A DNA stretch of 64,000 nt from Cladobotryum mycophilum (GCA_036429605.1 JAVFKD010000004.1:4836001-4900000), one strand, 5' to 3'. Numbered from the stretch's first letter, positions 49,199 to 61,752 are shown. Notes: a model not told the origin generated them from the sequence alone. Translations and numbers: made by a program.

Positions 49199-50623
49199 CT
49201 CGGTCTGGATCTCCGGGGGCCTCAGATGGGCCGGCATCTTTTGGGAAAGGATGCCGATCCTCGATCGCTTCCGTAGACGGGCCGTGGCGGAGGTGGACGG
49301 ACTTGAGAGCCGTCCAGAGTAATCCGGGATACGAAAGGAAAAGGAATGCACACCCGTAGTTACGGGCTGGGAATGGTCGACCACCAGAAGACGACAGACA
49401 GACAGACGAAAGCGGAAGAAGGGGGAAATAGAAGGGAAAGGTCAATTACGAACAACTTGTCCCCCGGGGATGCATACAACCCATGTGGGTAGGGCTTCCG
49501 ACTCTGTTGGGGAATCTGACTCTTGGTTCTCGGAAGAGTGTGCCGAGAATGAAGGATACCAAGACTTTGTCCAAGACACGTCAAGCGTCAGCCGCTCCAC
49601 TTACCGCAGACTGCGCCACGAAGAAGCATCTCCATACCTCTTTCTTTGCCTTCTGCCTGCATAACAGTGCATACTTGTAATGATAGTATACGGAGTACAC
49701 CAACATCATTGGGCTGAACTGCGGGCAACAAAAATGACTGCTTCTGGAAAGCCTCAAGACAGGTCAATTTCGCCCAATATCCGCCGTGTCTTGGGCGAGA
49801 GCCAAGAGCCAAGAGCCAAGACCAAAAGCCAAGACCAAGAATCGTCCCATGAAATCAGAGCAAAACTTGCCCCCTTTGACTTGACGTAAATCCTGTGGGA
49901 TTTTTGTGATCCAACACGCTCTGGAGTGCCAATGACAGCTCTGAGCTGCAGGTCTGACCTAGCGTGACCTCTGATCAGAGTAGCCTCGATGCAAGGGCGG
50001 TTGAATGTCTGTCAATCTCATCTGCCTGTTTTTTTGCTGCCGTCTTGGATCTACAGCGTCTCCAGCGGGTTAAATATGTCGGGTACAAAGGATCGTCCTA
50101 CTTTGTCACCTTGACGCCTAGAGCAAGATCATCGTTCCACAGCCAACAACGTCATCACGTGGCATCGGAAACATCCTTATAGAACGCGTTCTTTGAACTG
50201 CCTGCACGGACGGATTTACGTAACTAATGAGGTTTTGGAAGGTCAGCTCTAGCGCTGACACGGCGCGCTTTGCGACAAGAAACGGCGACAGAAAACATGA
50301 GTAGAAGAGGTGGATATGAAGTTTTGACAGCATCATATTTTTAAATATTACTACAAACACGATGTTCAACTATTAGTCGCTCCTTTCTGGACCCTAAACA
50401 TTCATTTCTTGTTCTAGCCTCTCTGGATTTGCTATTGTGAGGGTGGGGGGACAGCGACGGTCCGAGAGCCAACAAAAAGCATCCATACCGAAGCCTCACC
50501 GGGGGGGCAGCAGCAGTGGCAGTGCTCCTTGTACTTGTATACGAGTAAGTTAAGGGGGAGATTATTTTGCGACCGCCATTGTGCGACACCTCCACAACTG
50601 CCAAGGTCTTCCCTTCCATCGCC
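49199..50623. other. Divergent promoter region, anoctamin-like / GH89
   Basis: About 1.4 kb between two divergently transcribed genes. It holds a short CCAAGAG-type minisatellite (49797-49850). Small frames on both strands overlap and have no motif. No TATA box stands out. Confidence 0.5.
49797..49850. repeat. GAGCCAA / GACCAA minisatellite
   Basis: Three GAGCCAA units followed by degenerate GACCAAAAGCCAA units. Purine-rich on the plus strand, noncoding. Confidence 0.85.
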
Positions 50624-53027
50624 ATGCGGTTGCTCAATCTCCTCACTTGGGCCAGTGCGGTCGCTCATGTTACGGCTGCCGTGATCCGTCCGCTCGCTGT
50701 TCACGGCCCGTCGACGGCCGGTGTTGAGGCTCTGGTGCGGCGTAGGCTGCCACAGCACGCGGACGCCTTTGAGTTTACCCTGGTGGACGGACACGACGAC
50801 AACGATGAGAGCTATATCGTGAAAAGCAGCGGTGATGGCAAAGTTCATGTTCAAGGCACTACTTTGAGTGCTCTTTTATCAGGGTAGGTTTTCCGTCCAG
50901 GTCCAAATCATGGAGAATGAGCTGACGCGTTAAACTCGCTCTTAAGCCTTCATGCCTACCTTTCAGATGTCGCTCACGTTGATATCTGGTGGTTCATTGG
51001 CAGCCGACTTGAGGATGCACCTTCATCTCTGCCTAAACTATCAGTTCCACTGAACGGCTCCAGCATCGTGCCTTATCGCTATCATTTCAACACAGGTACG
51101 CCACGTCAGTTCTCACCATGTTGCAAACAAGGCTAATCGATTCTCAGTGACCACTTCCTACACCAGCGCCTTTTGGACATGGGAGGACTGGGAGCTACAG
51201 CTTGATTGGATGGCCCTTCGAGGCATCAACCTCCCGCTGGCTTGGATTGGCGTAGAGAAGATCTTTATCGAGGTCTTCCAGGAGATTGGTCTCACGGATG
51301 CCGAAATCACAGACTTCCTTAGCGGACCAGCCTTTTTGGCATGGAACCATTTCGGCAACATTCAGGGCTCCTGGGGCGGAAACTTGCCCTTCTCATGGGT
51401 TAATGAGCAATTTGCTCTTCAAAAGAAGATTGTTCAGCGTATGGTAGAGTTGGGCATGACTCCTATCCTCCCCGCTTTCCCTGGATACGTTCCACCTGCA
51501 ATCGCTCGTGTCCACCCTGAAGCCAAAATCATCAACGGATCCTTTTGGGAAAGGTTCCCAGCTCAATACACCAGCGACACTTTTCTAGATCCGTTTGACC
51601 CGGTGTTTGAGAAACTGCAGCAGAGCTTCATTGCAAAGCAGAGGGAGGCGTACGGCAACATTACCAACTTCTACACGCTGGATCAGTTCAACGAAAACAA
51701 CCCGACATCAGGCGACTTGGGATACCTGCGAAACATCAGTCTTAACACCTGGAAGTCGCTCAAGGCGGCTGACCCGCAGGCTGTCTGGGTGATGCAGGGC
51801 TGGCTTTTCACATCCAATTCTGAATTCTGGACCAACGATCGGGTTGAAGCCTTCCTTGGCGGCGTCCCCGAAAACAACGACATGCTGATTCTGGATCTTG
51901 CCTCAGAGTCGTATCCACAGTGGCAACGCACGAAATCCTACTACGGCAAGCCGTGGGTTTGGTGCGAGATTCATGACTACGGCGGCAACATGGGCCTCTA
52001 CGGCCAGATTTTGAATCTGACTGTAAGCCCGATCGAGGCCCTGGAGGAATCCAAGTCCTTGGTGGGATTCGGCTTGTCCATGGAGGGCCAGGAAGGTAAC
52101 GAGATTATGTACGACCTGCTCTTGGATCAGGCATGGAGTCGCACCCCCATCGACACAAAGGCCTGGTTCCACAAATGGGTCGCCGCGCGGTACTCTGGCG
52201 GCAAGGGCAAACCTCTTCCGGACGATCTTTATTCAGCATGGGAGATTTTGCGCACCACGGTGTTTAACAACGATAACCTCACTGCTAACGCTGTTCCCAA
52301 ATCCATTATGGAATTGGTCCCCAGCACGGCTGGCTTGGTCAATCGAACTGGTCACCATCCTACCAAACTTGGCTATGACCCTGCTGTCATGGTTCAGGGC
52401 TGGAAGCACTTGTACCAAGCAGGATTGAAGGATCCTTTGCTCTTTGCGAATCCATCGTACCAGTACGACTTGGTAGATTGGACGCGTCAGGTCTTGGCCA
52501 ACGCCTTCATCCCCATGTACCAGCGCCTCATCAGACTCTACACAACCCCGAACCAATACACATCGTGCCGGATCAGCAAACTCAGGACTCAGGGCCAGCG
52601 CATGACTGACCTCATGGCTAGCTTGGATCTGGTGCTCTCCACCAACGAGAATTTTAGGCTGTCTACGTGGATTGCTGCCGCTCGCGAATCTGCAGCTGGA
52701 GATGCCAAGATGGCGGATTTCTTGGAGTACGAAGCACGCAACCAGGTCACCATATGGGGGCCCAGCGGCCAAATCAGCGACTACGCCTCAAAGTCGTGGT
52801 CCGGCCTGGTTTCCTCGTATTACATCCCGCGATGGAAGATGTTTGTTGACTACCTGGTCAATACGAATCCCTCAGCATACAACCAAACCGAGTTCAATGC
52901 TAAACTCTTGAAGTGGGAGCTTGGCTGGGTGAACAGGACGTCGGATTCGCCCACAGAGGAGGTACCCAGTCTTGAGACGATTATGCCCGTGGTATTGAGG
53001 AAATGGAGCGGTGTTTTTGCTGCGTAA
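50624..53027 (+). CDS. Alpha-N-acetylglucosaminidase, GH89 (NAGLU-like), secreted
   Basis: Glycoside hydrolase that removes terminal alpha-linked N-acetylglucosamine. Exons 50624-50883, 50947-51095 and 51148-53027; introns of 63 and 52 nt (GTAGGT and GTACGC donors), 762 aa. Start at 50624, which opens straight into a signal peptide (MRLLNLLTWASAVAHVTAA), rather than the in-frame ATG at 50567. Domains: small N-terminal alpha/beta domain, the TIM barrel from SAFWTWEDWELQLDWMALRG, and an alpha-helical C-terminal domain. Catalytic residues: Glu in DQFNENNPT and Glu in SMEGQEGNEI, matching human E316 and E446; PWVWCEIHDYGGNMGLYG is the conserved sugar-site strand. Many N-glycosylation sites. The fungal role is likely glycan breakdown outside the cell or in the vacuole. 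No lesion. Confidence 0.95.
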
Positions 53028-53319
53028 ATGGACGAGGTAATAGTGGTTAGAGTGCCTAGATAATAACGACAAGAGTTAGACATGTACAACAGTAATTCAC
53101 GATATATAGATGTCAAGAGAGACGAAATTAATTTGTTCAAATCATTCATTGACCAGGACTCTAGGTATATAAAGTTCCCTCATAATTTCTCGCTCCCCAT
53201 GTACGCCCAGTTTATATGCATTCATTCCAATCGTCCATGGATCCATCGTGTCTGTTTTGTTTTTTCTTCCGTTCCCAAGCTGACTATCGAACACCATCGT
53301 TCTCATTTACATCTCCGAC

Positions 53320-53706
53320 TCAAGCAGTAGCAGCAGCAGCCTCCGCCCTGGCCTTTGCCAATCCACCCAGCTTCTCCGCCGCAGCGAGCAGCTTCGGGGG
53401 TACGGCGCCCTGGATCTCGGCATCCCCATTGACACCAACACGCTTGCCCTCCTTGAAGAACAGGAATGTGGGCATGGCCCTGATGCTGTATCGCGCCGCG
53501 ATCTCTTGAACAGCGTCGACGTCGACCTTGGCAAAGGCCAGCTGACCCTCGATGCCGTGCTTGTCGGCGAGCTTCTCGTATGTCGGGGCGATGGCCTTGC
53601 AGGGACCGCACCAGGTAGCGAAGAAGTCGGCGACGACGTAGGTTGTGGAGCTGAGGAGCTCGTCGAACTGAGCGACGTTTTGAATGTGGTGGAGCTTATC
53701 GGCCAT
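53320..53706 (-). CDS. Thioredoxin
   Basis: Small cytosolic disulfide reductase, 128 aa, slightly longer than the usual 105-110 because of an Ala/Lys-rich C-terminal extension (KARAEAAAATA). Active site WCGPC at residues 32-36; the cis-proline is in RAMPTFLFF. Residues 7-20 form the first strand/helix (HIQNVAQFDELLSS). It reduces ribonucleotide reductase, peroxiredoxins and methionine sulfoxide reductases, and is itself recycled by NADPH-thioredoxin reductase. The frame is intact and intronless, whereas many fungal thioredoxin genes have one intron. No mitochondrial presequence. It is convergent with the GH89 gene, about 290 bp apart. Confidence 0.96.
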   Translation of the reverse strand: MADKLHHIQNVAQFDELLSSTTYVVADFFATWCGPCKAIAPTYEKLADKHGIEGQLAFAKVDVDAVQEIAARYSIRAMPTFLFFKEGKRVGVNGDAEIQGAVPPKLLAAAEKLGGLAKARAEAAAATA

Positions 53707-55243
53707 TGCTGATGTTATGTGGTTGGAAGATGAGAAGTTTGGTTAAATTCGAGTATATGCTTCGTATTGATTGATTGGATGGACTCTTGCGCTCGGAGAG
53801 GAATTGACTTAGATCTCGTTGCCTGTTGCCTGTAGTTGTTTGAGGTTATATGCTGTTATGCAGATTGGATGGGGAGCCTTGAGGAAGAGATGACGCGAGG
53901 CGGGGGCACGCTTTATAGAATGCGCAGTGGTACGATGGTGGGGGTGTCACAGAGGCTTCAGCTGCTTAGGTGATGGAAAGAAACTCTTGTGTAAGGCCTC
54001 ACTGGAAATCACTAGAAATTGCCAAGAAAAGCTGTGCAAGACAAACACGGTTAACGAGTGAAGGTATGGAATCAATTATTGCTAAAAACACAAATCGTAC
54101 GTACGTAATCAAAACCGTGGTTTGGTAAGGTTGGTAAGAGATGCCAAATTCATGATTTCGATGGGTGGGTATTCCAAATACCTTCCAAATTGCATCATCA
54201 TGTTCTTCTTGATGACTAAGTCGACGCAAATCAACATGCCGACGCATTCCGAATTATGTCCGGCTCCCATAGGGACACGGGCAAGACGGGATCCGGTACA
54301 TTCAAAAAATGGGATCACGTGGATATTATGTCAGCATAGCAAGCTAAAGTGGGCCTCCTTCCCAGAGTTTGCTTCTTCGAGGGCCGTAAAAAACCGAGCT
54401 TCGGTCGACTGAGTTCTTAGGAGTCGACGGGCTTCTCAAGTTTTGCTAATTAGATCTAATTTTATTTTTATTTTTTTAAATCATAATTTACTTGATAGTG
54501 CATCTCCGATTCCCTGCTATTATAACGTTCTGGGCATTTCCCATCAAGGGTAACCTAGATCGTGGTATTGGATGTTAGTAGTGAATAATCAGGTTAAGCT
54601 GAGCAAATGAATTCAAGTGTTACAGTCCTATGACGGGCATTAATGGCGAATAGTGGTAATTAAAGACCGGCTATCTAACTATCTTGATGGTAACAATTTA
54701 TCCTCATCTCCATCCCGTGATTGGGTGTAAGTCTATCTAGCCTTGTTAAGCCCCGCCAAAACATTCAACAATTCCCTGAACAACCTCTCGACCATATCAG
54801 CTTCATGATAATTTGAAAACCCAACATCCCTAGCTGGAACTTCACCGTTACAGATGGCACCACGCACTTACGTTAACAAGGACATACTGATGCCATCGTA
54901 AAGAGCATAATAAGATACTAAAAGCTAAACTTATTACTTTTTATTTATTATTTAATTCTAAGCTCAAAAGAGTTACATTAGCTAATACTTAAGCTATCTA
55001 CTTATTTATGATAAAATACTAACTTAAATAATGTAAATAAATATATAAAAGTAAATATATTAAAAAGAAATAAATTAAGTATAATAAGGCAAGGATAATC
55101 GACAATTAGAGAGAAGCGATAATAACTATAGAAGAGTAGGAACCAAGTGCTTTAGTTCTGTTGGGATCTTAGATACCTGGATCGCTATATTAGCTCCAGT
55201 CCATGCTGCCAAAATATCTATGCTACATGAGGGACAGAGATCA
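53707..55243. other. Gene-free stretch with an AT-rich core
   Basis: Contains the thioredoxin promoter. From about 54890 to 55110 the sequence becomes strongly AT-rich with stops in all frames, resembling RIP-affected DNA. Frames at 53999-54318 and 54122-54412 overlap on opposite strands without motifs. Confidence 0.5.
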
Positions 55244-55611
55244 TCATACAACACTATGCGCTTCATCATCATAGCCTAACTCTCTCAACGGCTGTAAAGA
55301 AATTTGGTTTTCCTCCATTGGCTCAAGGACCAAATCGAGTAACATGGATACTCGACGGATGCTACTGCCCTGTCGTAATGGACGTGGGAAATGAATGGGA
55401 CGTATCGTGACTGGAGCGGAGGAGATCACTGTTAGATTGAATCGAGGGATGTGAAGAAGAGATGTGCGATTGACAAACTTGCAGATGGTGAATCGTAAGC
55501 GATTCGACCAAATACCCAGCGACGATACCAAACGACCAATACAACCACTGTTGGTGGCAGCGCAACGAAGAGCGCAACGGCGGCGATGATGGCTTCGGGG
55601 CTCAATTTCAT
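55244..55611 (-). CDS. Small predicted single-pass membrane protein
   Basis: Two exons, 55611-55479 and 55428-55244, with a 50-nt intron (GTTTGT donor, TCTAACAG acceptor), give 105 aa. The protein starts MKLSPEAIIAAVALF and has one hydrophobic segment (about residues 8-28, rich in Ala, Val, Leu and Pro), followed by WYRRW and a soluble tail ending GYDDEAHSVV. Without splicing the first exon would end after about 59 residues. The start codon, hydrophobic segment and positive residues just after it look like a real membrane protein of the small N-terminal-anchor type seen in many fungal genomes. Function unknown. Not covered by a single long frame. Confidence 0.42.
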
Positions 55612-56477
55612 CTTTTCGTTTGGCTAATGATTCGGAGAGAAAGATAAAGAGCAGGTTTGGAAAAGTGTCTTTGATTGTAAAATGAGCAATGGATGGAAGG
55701 TCGCTAAAAGATTTCTCAAGTTGTCAGCCGTAACGACGTCAGTCAAGCTGCAGAGGAAATAGTTTTGCTTGAACAGGCAGGTTAATCTTTTATGAGGCTA
55801 CAAGTAGCTACTTAAGCCTCTTTTAAGGTGCGTTGGTCAGTCAATGTCAAGTCACATACCCGGCCACCTAGTGAGGCACATGAACACTGCCCAAAGACAG
55901 GAGAAAGCTTGAAAACATGGATCATGGAATAGTTGTAGCTTGCACCAATCACAACGAAAGGGTTTTGGCTTCGATCAATAGAAACGCAAGTGTCAAAGGT
56001 TAGTCTTGGCTGAACTCAGCAATGCCTTTTGACTTAGCATACGTAAATCAAAGGGGGTTCGGCCAATGGAGATGCGAGGGTTTTGGTTTCACCCAATCAT
56101 AGGTGCGTGAGGGTTTGGGATGTGACCAATCGCAACCATCTTTTCATCCTTCAACTTGCCACCTGCAGCAACTGTGCAAAATGATGCGGCAGGGCGGCTC
56201 AGAATCCCAGAGTCTGATGCTCGCATCATCCTGCATGATGGTTGTGTCAACAACCAATAAGAGAGAGACAAGTGCTGACAAAGGCGTCCTGCTGTTGTTC
56301 AAACGGGTGCAATTAATCACACCCAACTTTCTATATAATATCCATCCTCCATCGCCGCTTCGATGCGACTCATCTACTACCTTTCAAGACGTGACATAAT
56401 CTACTTTCACTTACTTTGCTCCCCAACGAGCTTGCCACACCTCTCCAGTTCCCAGGGACACTATACCTCGCTTATTC
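55612..56477. promoter_or_regulatory. Divergent promoter with alternating CCAAT and GGGTTTTGG elements
   Basis: Between the small membrane protein gene and the Clr5-ankyrin gene. CCAAT occurs at 55945, 56063, 56093 and 56126. It alternates with GGGTTTTGG at 55960 and 56078 and GGGTTTGGG at 56111. CCAAT is bound by the Hap/CCAAT complex; the GGGTTT element has no named factor. A TATATAA sequence near 56333 is about 145 bp before the ATG at 56478. Confidence 0.45.
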
Positions 56478-59400
56478 ATGATGGCGAGCCTTCCTTGGGA
56501 GAAGCATAAAAGCGAGATCCGACAGCTCTTCATCGCCGAGGACAAACCTTTGTCTGAGGTGATTGAATGCATGAAAACAAGATACCAGTTTTCTTCAAGG
56601 TTCGTTTGTAGCCCCTCCTACGTCGGCAACGACGTTTTCTCATTTTGCAACAGCAAATCGCAATACGAAAAAAAGCTGAAGGAATGGGGGATTCGAAAGA
56701 GGCGCATGGGAAAAGTAGAGTGGACGTTCCTCAGCCAGCGCATCGGGAAGCGGAAACGCGATCAAGGCAAAGACAGTGAGGTCTACATTGACGGTGACCT
56801 ATATCCTCCTGCCAAGGTTAGGAAAGAAACAGCTCGTCAAGGCTTTATCACGACCATTGAAAAATACAGTAAGCTCTTCTCGCAATAATGCGGCAAACTC
56901 AGTAGCACACTCTAACGGTAACCAACAATAGATGCGCCATCTCCCAAAACTCCTCAAGGCATAGTTGTATGCACGCCTCCTGCCCTTTTTGAACATTTCT
57001 ACCAGCGGGACGAACAAATTCCCTGGCTACGATTCTCGAAGCTCATGAACACACATCTCAACAAAGGTAGATCCCCACGATTACAAGGGTATTTGTTACG
57101 AAAACTAATGCTGATTGGTAACTCGTAGTTTTCGTGCGAGCAAGCGCAGAGCAATTTCTCCCTGTTCCATCCACTGTTTCATCAAGATCTCTTCCGGCTT
57201 TTCCTTCCCGCAATCTCACAGGGAGTCTTGATATGATTGTGCATGGATCTTTTATAAGCCCGGTCAATGACGCTCAAAGCAACTCCCGAATTGCTACAAT
57301 ACTCGATGTTTTCATGCCGGAAGAATACCCAGGCCAACACAAGCAAAACGCGAAGAGCCTTTGTGTGCCTCGGAGCGATCAAAACGTTGTGGCCAACATC
57401 AAGCTGCAATTGTTTATGCTGGCCAATAATTTTCAGAATGAAGATTACATGGAAGATTTGGACAATGCGGATGTGAAGATAGTTCAAATGGCTCGCGCAT
57501 TCAACCAAGCCGATTCTGATTTTATGAAAGCCTTGATTTCAACGAAAAACGCCACTACAATGGCAATTGCAGAAAAAATACTCATAAGCGCTCTGAGATC
57601 AAAAGACTTGAATTTCCTGCGGATCATGTTAGAAGCAGGTGCCTCTACAAGTATACTGTTTCGCTCGTTCAGGACTGGGTGTGATCTCGTTTCACCTCTG
57701 GAGTTTGCAGCAAGCTTGGACGATTTGGAGCAATCGCTCGATATGACGCAGCTTCTCCTCGCTCATAAATCAGTTATCAATAGAGCTGGTTCAGAGGTTT
57801 CTGCTCTCCGTCACGCAATCAGGAAGAAAAACAAACGGCTTGTAAAGGATTTAATCACAGCCGGAGCTCTGGTATCAGCAGACTCACTTAATCTCTCTGA
57901 GGCGATTAGGACCGGTGAGGGGGCAATGGTTCTGATGATTTTAGAGGCTGGCGCGGATATCGACGCAAGATTCGCTTACCAATCAGATGTGCTGGCTATA
58001 GTTGAAATGGCTATTCGTTTTAACAACATTTCTTTGATTCTGGCTCTGCTAGCACGCATTGCTGATGTCAATGTGGTATTAGAATGGAGTCAATGGAACG
58101 CGTTCGAGAATGCCGACTGGATAAAGGTTCGATCGACATCTCTGGGGCTAGCAGCACACTGTGGAAGTCAGGAAATAGTACAAATTCTCTTGAGAAATGG
58201 TGCGACGGTGAATCTACTCGATGATTCACTCTGCTGTCCGCTGCTTTTGGCTTGCAACGGTGGTCACGGAGAGGTTGTCAAGATGCTTCTACATGCAGGT
58301 GCTGATATTAAAGGGACTAATATCAGGGCATCAACATGGCATCACTGTACCTGCTTAATGGATTTATGTGTCTCCAATTTGGACATTGAATCATGTCAGT
58401 TGTTACTGAACCTAGGGGCTTCCATCAACGACAACACGCTATTCAGAGCTTTTCGTTCAAAACAGACTGGCATGGTCGACCTAATTTGGAGTTACAGCTC
58501 TGGCGTGGTTAAGAACTCTTTACAGGTGCAACGACATTTCACACATGTGATAGAAGAAGGATTACTCGATGTTTTTCATAATTTCTACAACTCTGGAACA
58601 AATGCATCGCTCGCAAGTATATATGGCATTGACAATGCGAACACTGCTCAGTTTTTGGAGCAAGTGGGATTATTACAGACTCTTACGCATTCAAGTATGC
58701 GGGCAATACTTTCGAATGCAATCACGAAGAGGAACAATGATCTCATCAGGTTTCTATTGCGGTACGAAATGGACCTTGGTAGCATATGGTGCGGCATCAG
58801 CGCGACCTCGGTTGGTAAAATGCCTATTCCCACACCATTAGATTGTGCCGTTTTTGAGTCTGATTGGGAGCTGTCAAAGACTTTAATACAGTACGGGGCT
58901 TCAATCACTGCCGATACACTCAATGCTGCGGTTTGGGTATGCTGCGGTTTGGGTATGCTGCAAAAGAGAAAATGACGAAACTCTTGAAAGCTTTCTACAG
59001 ACGGCATGTGAGATAAGAGGGGGCAGGCGTTTGCTTATTTAGAGGCCTGCACGGCTGTAGATATAGCAGTTGAACATGATCATCATAGGATGGTGCGCAT
59101 GCTCATTGATTACGGGGTCGTTCTCGAGGGATCGCCGCGGGATCTAGACAAATCTTTGGATCTAGACCATTGGTGGCTTCGCCCTAAAATATACCGAGCA
59201 GACTACGTGCTGATAAGGGCTGTTGTTAAAAACAACCGACCCATGCTGCAGCTGCTTCTAGGAGCTGCACAGTGGCAACCCAAAACGATGGGGGTTGCTC
59301 TTGTTACGGCGTCCTATAAGCATCCCCAGTTAATAGAAGATCTGTTGAAAGCGGGAGCGAGTCTTGACGAAGGACACGGCGAATACAATAATGACTTTAG

Positions 59401-60601
59401 GAAACACACGTATACTGCTCTCACCACTGCCGTGAGTAGCGGGCAGACGAAATTGGTACGAACACTGCTTCAGGCTGGCGCAAGCGCTGATAAACTCCCG
59501 AGTGGAGGGTTTGAATGCACAGCCTTACAGATCGCGACAATACGTAAGGATCCGGAAATGATCAAGGTTCTTCTACAAGCAGGCGCCAATGTCAACGCAG
59601 CAAGTACTAAGTATGGATGGACTGCACTGGGAGCTGCGGCGCGGGGGGGGATCTGGAGATAGTTGAGATTCTTTTGCAAGCAGGCGCCGACGTCAACGTA
59701 CCAGCTGATAAGGATAGAGAAACTGCCTTACAAAATGCGGCGCAGAAGGGGAATCTGGAGGTAATTAAGATTCTTTTGCAAGCAGGCGCCGATGTTAACT
59801 CACCAGCTACTAGAGACTTCGGAGAAACTGCCCTGCAATCTGTAGTGAGGCAAGAAAATTTAGAAATCATTGAAGTGCTCCTCGAGGCAGGTGCCGATGT
59901 CAACGCGCCAGCTGCTAGGCATAGATCGACTGCCTTACAATATGCGGTGAAGGAAGAGAATCTGGAGATAATCAAGATTCTTCTACAAGCAGGCGCCAAT
60001 GTCAACGCAGTCGTTGATAAGTACGATGGAAAAACTATCCTACGGTCTGCAGTAGAAAAAGAGAATCTAGAGATAATTAAGATTCTTTTACAAGCAGGCG
60101 CCGATGTCAACGCACCACGTACAGTTTACAAGTATGGTGGAGTAACGATGCTACAATTTGCGGCGCGGGGGGAATCTGGAGATAGTTGAGATTCTTTTGC
60201 AAGCAGGCGCCGATGTCAATGCACCAGCTGCTAAATATGAAGGAGCAACTGCACTACAATATGCAGCAATAAATGGCTGCCTGGGAATCGCTCGCAGATT
60301 ACTCGAGTTGGGCGCTGATGTCAATGCTCCTGCTGGTAAACGGGACGGCAGAACCGCTTTGGAGGGCGCTGCTGAATACGGTCGTATTGACACGCTGCAC
60401 TTCCTCCTTAGCAGAGGTGCAGAAGTTCATGACCACGGCAGAAGTCAGTTCATCAGAGCTGTGAAATTTGCAGAGACGAACGGTCAGAACGCTGCTGCTT
60501 TCTTGCTTAAACAGCATGGTGGTTGGACAGATTCAGATTCAGACCTCCAGGCATTGATAGTCCTTGACGATTCTGAAACATCCGAGAGCGACGATGAATA
60601 G
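56478..60601 (+). CDS. Clr5-domain ankyrin-repeat protein with two frameshifts
   Basis: Exons 56478-56599, 56654-56868, 56932-57066, 57129-58936 and 59027 onward; introns of 54, 63, 62 and 90 nt. Splicing of exons 1-2 rebuilds the Clr5 motif: PWEKHKSEIRQLF, then YQFSS joined to SKSQYEKKLKEWG. Residues from about 300 on hold many ankyrin-type repeats. The last seven or so, 59560-60360, are near-identical units around LEIIKILLQAGADVNAPA. The C-terminus is acidic (ETSESDDE). Two frame changes occur in G runs: at 59643-59650 (G8) and near 60168-60173 (G6). They compensate, so the frame before the first equals the frame after the second, but about 520 bp between is out of frame. They may be real or sequencing errors. 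Clr5 is a fungal domain of unknown biochemical role; ankyrin fusions are common in fungi. Function unknown. Confidence 0.75.
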
Positions 60602-61315
60602 TCCATACATGGTATTCACTCTTATCGCGATAAGTTTCGGAATAGCGATGGAGATAGCTATGAAGATTGAGAAGGGATAGTTACGACGAGGGTTATGAAG
60701 ATGGAGATGATTATGAGGATTGAGCTCTTGCGATGATTAAATAGTCATATCTACGATAAAAACGATATCTGCGGTTTACAAAGGTGGGTAATTAGGATTC
60801 AGCAGAATAGAACACATTTTTTTGCCAAATTGCCTAAGGACTTTTTTGTAGTGACAGACTTGAAGTTGGACATCTAATCCAAGGTCAAAGCCAAACATTC
60901 CTCAGCTCGATGTTTGTTTCTACGTAGATATTCAGAGCGTTGTGTGACTATCAAAGAGCAGTCTAGGTTCAAGTTGTTCTTACGAGATGGATGTACAGAG
61001 GACTATGTCAAGGTCTAAATCCAAAGAGGCAATATGCACTTATCCCTTCGTTGTCGTAGAGGAGCAAACCAGTCACAAACAGGGATCTTCACCAAACAGA
61101 AGGTACAAAAATTAGGGTGCTTCTCGATCAGCACAATAGAGGTGGCAACGTTTGTATTTGCAGCTTCATCAGTGAATTAGAGACTCCTAATAAAGAGTTA
61201 AAATATAACTTTTAGAACAGTAAATTAAGAGCAGGATGGATACCTTACTCTATAATAATGTTATGAAAAACTCTATTAAGAGTTTATAAAATACTAAATA
61301 ATAAGTTTATTTATA

Positions 61316-61752
61316 ACGTAATCCACAAGCGAGCGGACCACACAAGCGAGCGGACCATCTATAAAACACATATAAAACACTGTTTTTAACCCCCTTGTAA
61401 AAACTATCAGTTTTTAATAAAATTTAATAAAATTATATATATAAATAGATTATTATATAATAATAAGATAGTATTTTTCTTAAACTTTTTATAATTTTAT
61501 TTAATATGTTATTTTAAATTTAAAATTATAAAATATCTTATATAAAAAACTTATAATAACTTTTTAAATAAAATTATATAAAATATAAAAAAGTTTTTAT
61601 TTTAATATTATATATTAATAAATATATATATAAAATTTTATTAATTTTTATCAAAAGCTTAATGTTTTAGCAGGGGGGTTAAATATAATATAAAAAGCAA
61701 TTATACAAGGTGGTCCGCTCGCTTGTGTGGTCCGCTCGCTTGTGGATTACGT
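61316..61752. mobile_element. 437-bp MITE, Tc1/mariner-like
   Basis: Flanked by TA on both sides (61314-61315 and 61753-61754), the mariner-type target duplication. The terminal inverted repeats are 42 bp and identical, starting ACGTAATCCACAAGCGAGC. Within each TIR the unit CACAAGCGAGCGGAC is repeated in tandem. The interior is AT-rich and non-coding, with an inner inverted repeat of TTTAACCCCC. Too short to encode a transposase, so non-autonomous. Confidence 0.85.

Noticed and set aside
59607..60393. Minus-strand frames over the ankyrin repeats
   Set aside because: Periodic shadows of the 99-bp ankyrin units.
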